Shown: one piece after another, positions 60,777 through 64,000 of the stretch
Position numbering within the stretch: the first letter of the stretch is position 1
Layout of the letters: every line of letters starts with the position of its first letter
From: Trichuris trichiura
Taxonomy: Eukaryota > Nematoda > Enoplea > Trichinellida > Trichuridae
Direction of reading: 5' to 3'
NCBI GenBank assembly: GCA_037903355.1
Contig: JBAJFE010000038.1
Span: forward strand, 1,612,001-1,676,000
DNA length: 64,000 nt
Notes under the pieces: model-generated
Databases searched by the model: none
The model's input: only the letters and a program-made list of their open reading frames with translations
Told to the model about the DNA's origin: nothing
Program-made: the position numbers and the translations under genes

Positions 60777-63700
60777 TGACGTTGCTTCAAAAGGCACGAA
60801 TGTTTTGCTCCCGACCACAGTTTTGATCGCCCCACTCGAAAAGGGGGGCTCGTCAGCTTTCTCGTGTCAGTCAACGGGATGAGAGCAGTTTTACCAACTG
60901 ACGCTACGGCGCATGCAGTCGACCAAACTGGCAGAACGGACAAACATTGCAAACGGACACAGCGCGTCGCCACTGGCTGTCAAAACTGGAAAGCCTACTG
61001 ACTAATCATTATCGTTGCGGCTTGACCAAACGAGAGAAAAGATTGACGGAGGCGAAGGTAACGCCGGCTGGAAGAAAAGGAGCTGCCAAGGCGGTCGTTG
61101 CATCGTCAGTACCCAGGATTAGTAGCCGTAAAAGCGTTGACGATTAAGGCAACTCCAGTCCTGTTACCACGGCTGATCCTCAGCATTGACTTTCCTAGTA
61201 GAATCCTGACAAAAAGAATCGCTAGCCTGTTAATAACAGACCATATTTCGGCTATGAAAAATCTGTATTTTACCCAGTAACCGAGAACAAACAGATCATT
61301 TTGCTCTTAGGAAACTGAACAACAATGTCCATCTTAAAGTGAAGTTACAGAAAAGGTCAGCTAAAATATCCAATCAGCTAAAGCTCATTTCACATCACGC
61401 TTGCTTCGCCAGGTCTAACAAAGAACGATAAGTTAAATATAGAAGCCGAATCTTTATTGGCAGCTGCAGAACCGTAGGGAAGCTAATGGAAATTTCAGTG
61501 GGACGCTAGCCTAGTCCTGCAAGTGCAGACCGGCATAAGTTCTGTCACGGACTCACTCAGCAAAATGCTTCTCAAGGGCGGAAAAAGGCTAATGCAAGAC
61601 GTGCGCAATGCCACATCGAGCTTCCGACTCTAATAAATCAAACTCCACTTCTTTGGAAGCAGAGACTCAAGCGATATACTGCTCGCCTACGAAGGAAGAT
61701 CAGGCAGTTTAGAAGCTAATGAACAGCACAAGGAACACTTAATGATCTGTCATACAATTTAGGACGTTGTGCCTCTGAGAACAATGAACGGTCGCAGTTC
61801 AATGTATATCTGTTCTACTGCAATGAAGCTGACAAGCTCTTGTTATTGGCCAATCTAAAAAAAGCCGGGAATCAGTCACTTGAAGTTTGCACTTAGCGCT
61901 CAAAAAGTCCAACTTAAAGCGTAAGAAATCTCAGTTGGTTACGACCACTTGAAATCCCAATGTCGACAAGTCAGACATCCTGACAAATGACCCCCTCGGC
62001 TTGCCTAGGGAAGCTAACTTTGACGCTCGTGATAGATACACCCAAAGATGATTGAGCCAGGCACCCAACACATTTTTCTAGCCTTCACTGCTGCCTAACA
62101 GTGATTAATGTCAATTGGACGCCTGCAACGGCAAGAAGAAAGGCGAAGAGAAAGCAGAAATGTCAGCACTGGTAGCTGCGAAAATCTGAGTACGTTTTTA
62201 ATGGCACTTCATGATGAACTATAGCGAGTACGAACGCCTTTTCGTAAGCTTTATCGGGTAGCTATTGATTCAACCGTGGATATCCGTCAGCATATTCATG
62301 GCGGGTCCTTCCTATTTTAGGTCGATCAGCCTCTCACCGACGCCATTGACGCACCCGTTTTTCGAATCAATGCAGTCAGAGCAGCTACATTGTGTATTTG
62401 CTGCCCTAAAAAAATTAGCCTACTATAACGCGGCTGTTAAATGAATGCGCGCTGCAGTAATAAGAAAATGCCTAAAGTCACCACTTGACGATGCCCGGAA
62501 GCTAAAGTAAAACGCTAAGCTTGAAACATCGCTCGCAGCTATAGCATGTCATTGTAAGCATCTAATGCAGCTGACGTTTCTTTCATGCGAGGACAACTTG
62601 AAAATTTTAGCAGTTAATGTAAGAGGGAAACTATCGAACTTCATCGAAAGACTAGAAGTGCCTACGGTAAAGGAATGGACGAAATTTTCAGTAGTCACAA
62701 GGAAGGTATGTTCCTTCGTTTGGAAACAGTTGCAGATACAGATTATGAACATGAAGTATTGTTGCAGCTGAGATTACCAGCACTGAAGTTTGGCGTGAAG
62801 GAACAAAAATAAGTTACAAAGGCAGCTAAGTATGCATTATCACCTACTTGTGCTTTTAAGGAATGTGCTAGCAAAACGTATAGCCATAGCGGCTAGCGCT
62901 CATGCATGGATGAATTTCGCAAACCGTTTCAGTTCCTTCACAATGCTGACGGAATAGAATCTAAGGTTAGCTGTCTCAGGGAAGGATAATTGATTTAACT
63001 TTCCGGAGCGGCAGAAATGTTATCTTGACTAATTGAAATAACGATTTAGGCAACCGTATCATGTCACCCAGACTAAATTCATCAATTACTACAGGTGACG
63101 AACAGCTGTCATTATGAACAGTTTGCTGAAAGATGAAGCTTCCGGAAGCTGCTGTATTTTGAAGCCTGAGTCCTTTGGTAAACAGTTCAAACTGCCATCC
63201 GGATAAAGTGAAGACATTGCATACTTTTGTTAAAAATTATGCCTTCGAAGTCGTTTAGAGCAAATACTGTTTACCAGTGCTTCCTCATGTCATTGCGAGA
63301 ATGTTTGTCAGCGCTTCTCACTTTCGGCGCTGTAGTTCATCCCAGCGAGAAAACCTTGTCTGTGAAAACACTTTGACGATGGGCCAACAGGTGACACCCT
63401 AGGTGGAACCAAATCGCCTAACGACAATCAGGCGCAAGCGAGTTGAAGATAAACGCTGTTTACTTGGAAAGCGACTCCGCACAGCAATGCCACAAATGAA
63501 AGCATCGACTAAATTATTCATTTTTTCAAGTCACAATTGCCTTTCTCAATCGATTTAATCAACATTAGTCCCACGACAAAGATTGAAAGAAACAAGAACT
63601 CAAAAGATTAATCTTACTTGTTTTATGTTAGTATTTAACATTGAATCAGTCAGCTATTGGGCGCAGGTGAAAATAAATAACATCTTCAAAAATTTAAAGC

Positions 63701-64000
63701 GGTCTGTTTGTTTTCAAACATGTTTTGTAAGTGCATTTGTTTTACGTTCATGTGAAAGCAAAATCGTAAGCCAATTAGTTCGCCCCCTTAAATCTAATTA
63801 TCACTGCTAAAAACAATCGACTTAATCTTTGTCTCATATTATACTAACAGGTAAAGTACATGCACAAAAGAACTCAAAACGACAACGGTTTTGCTAACTA
63901 GAAAATTATTGTTAACGTTTTGCTAAAAATACTGTTTTGACATAGAAAAATGTGGAGAACATTATAAGAAATTTTCTACGTTTTTCTTTACGGAGCAAAC
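60777..64000. other. Upstream region of the stomatin-like gene, no gene seen
   Basis: The proximal part presumably holds the stomatin-like promoter. No coding region, RNA gene or repeat can be supported. One open frame at 62565-62771 (plus) contains LKILAVNVRGKLSNFIERL, vaguely like the start of a LINE endonuclease, but is too short to call. Confidence 0.45.

Noticed and set aside
62565..62771. LKILAVNVRGKL... resembling a LINE endonuclease N-terminus
   Set aside because: Only about 30 residues with weak resemblance, and no continuation of the endonuclease or reverse transcriptase in any frame.

Overview
The window reads as animal, most likely nematode, genomic DNA. Coding regions are split by many very short introns (mostly 34-62 bp) with GT-AG ends and, unusually often, GC-AG ends. 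Every gene model below was rebuilt by hand from protein-family conservation and splice signals; no search was run. The set (DNA ligase IV, MAPKAPK2, UBXN6, ZNHIT6/BCD1, a myosuppressin/DMSR-type GPCR and a MEC-2/stomatin-type band 7 protein) fits an invertebrate. The mini-introns, the ATG placed directly after a TTTCAG acceptor, and the DMSR receptor suggest a nematode, possibly a clade I (Trichuris/Trichinella-like) worm. The species cannot be fixed from sequence alone.

Layout. 1-9.65 kb is gene-dense. The 5' end of a DNA ligase IV gene (minus) runs off the left edge and lies 370 bp downstream of a complete MAPKAPK2-like kinase gene (minus, 9 exons). A small putative membrane protein (plus) is divergent from the kinase. 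UBXN6 (plus) is followed 134 bp later by ZNHIT6 (plus) in an operon-like arrangement. 9.65-17.48 kb and 18.64-49 kb are almost gene-free apart from the single-exon GPCR (17.48-18.64 kb, minus). These stretches hold decayed mobile DNA: a dead mariner with its TA target duplication (26.8-28.1 kb), a 187-bp pogo/Tigger-like MITE (33.0 kb), a perfect 118-bp-arm palindrome (35.5 kb), a 5'-truncated Penelope-like retroelement with an inverted second tail and a nested hAT element (44.4-46.9 kb), a Merlin/ISXO2-like transposase fragment (47.6 kb) and a dead Ty3/gypsy integrase (49.3-50.2 kb). 51.3-60.8 kb is one stomatin-like gene (minus, 7 exons) with a 7-kb intron full of repeat relics. 60.8-64 kb shows nothing I can support.

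The most interesting theme is a set of about ten hammerhead-ribozyme-like motifs (CTGANGA, a 5-bp stem II, then GAAA) spread from 11.9 to 53.4 kb in both orientations. The stem II changes are compensatory, so the motifs look structurally constrained. Two mark the tails of the Penelope-like element. Others belong to a second repeat family that includes the perfect palindrome. A second theme is that 3 of about 22 resolved introns are GC-AG.
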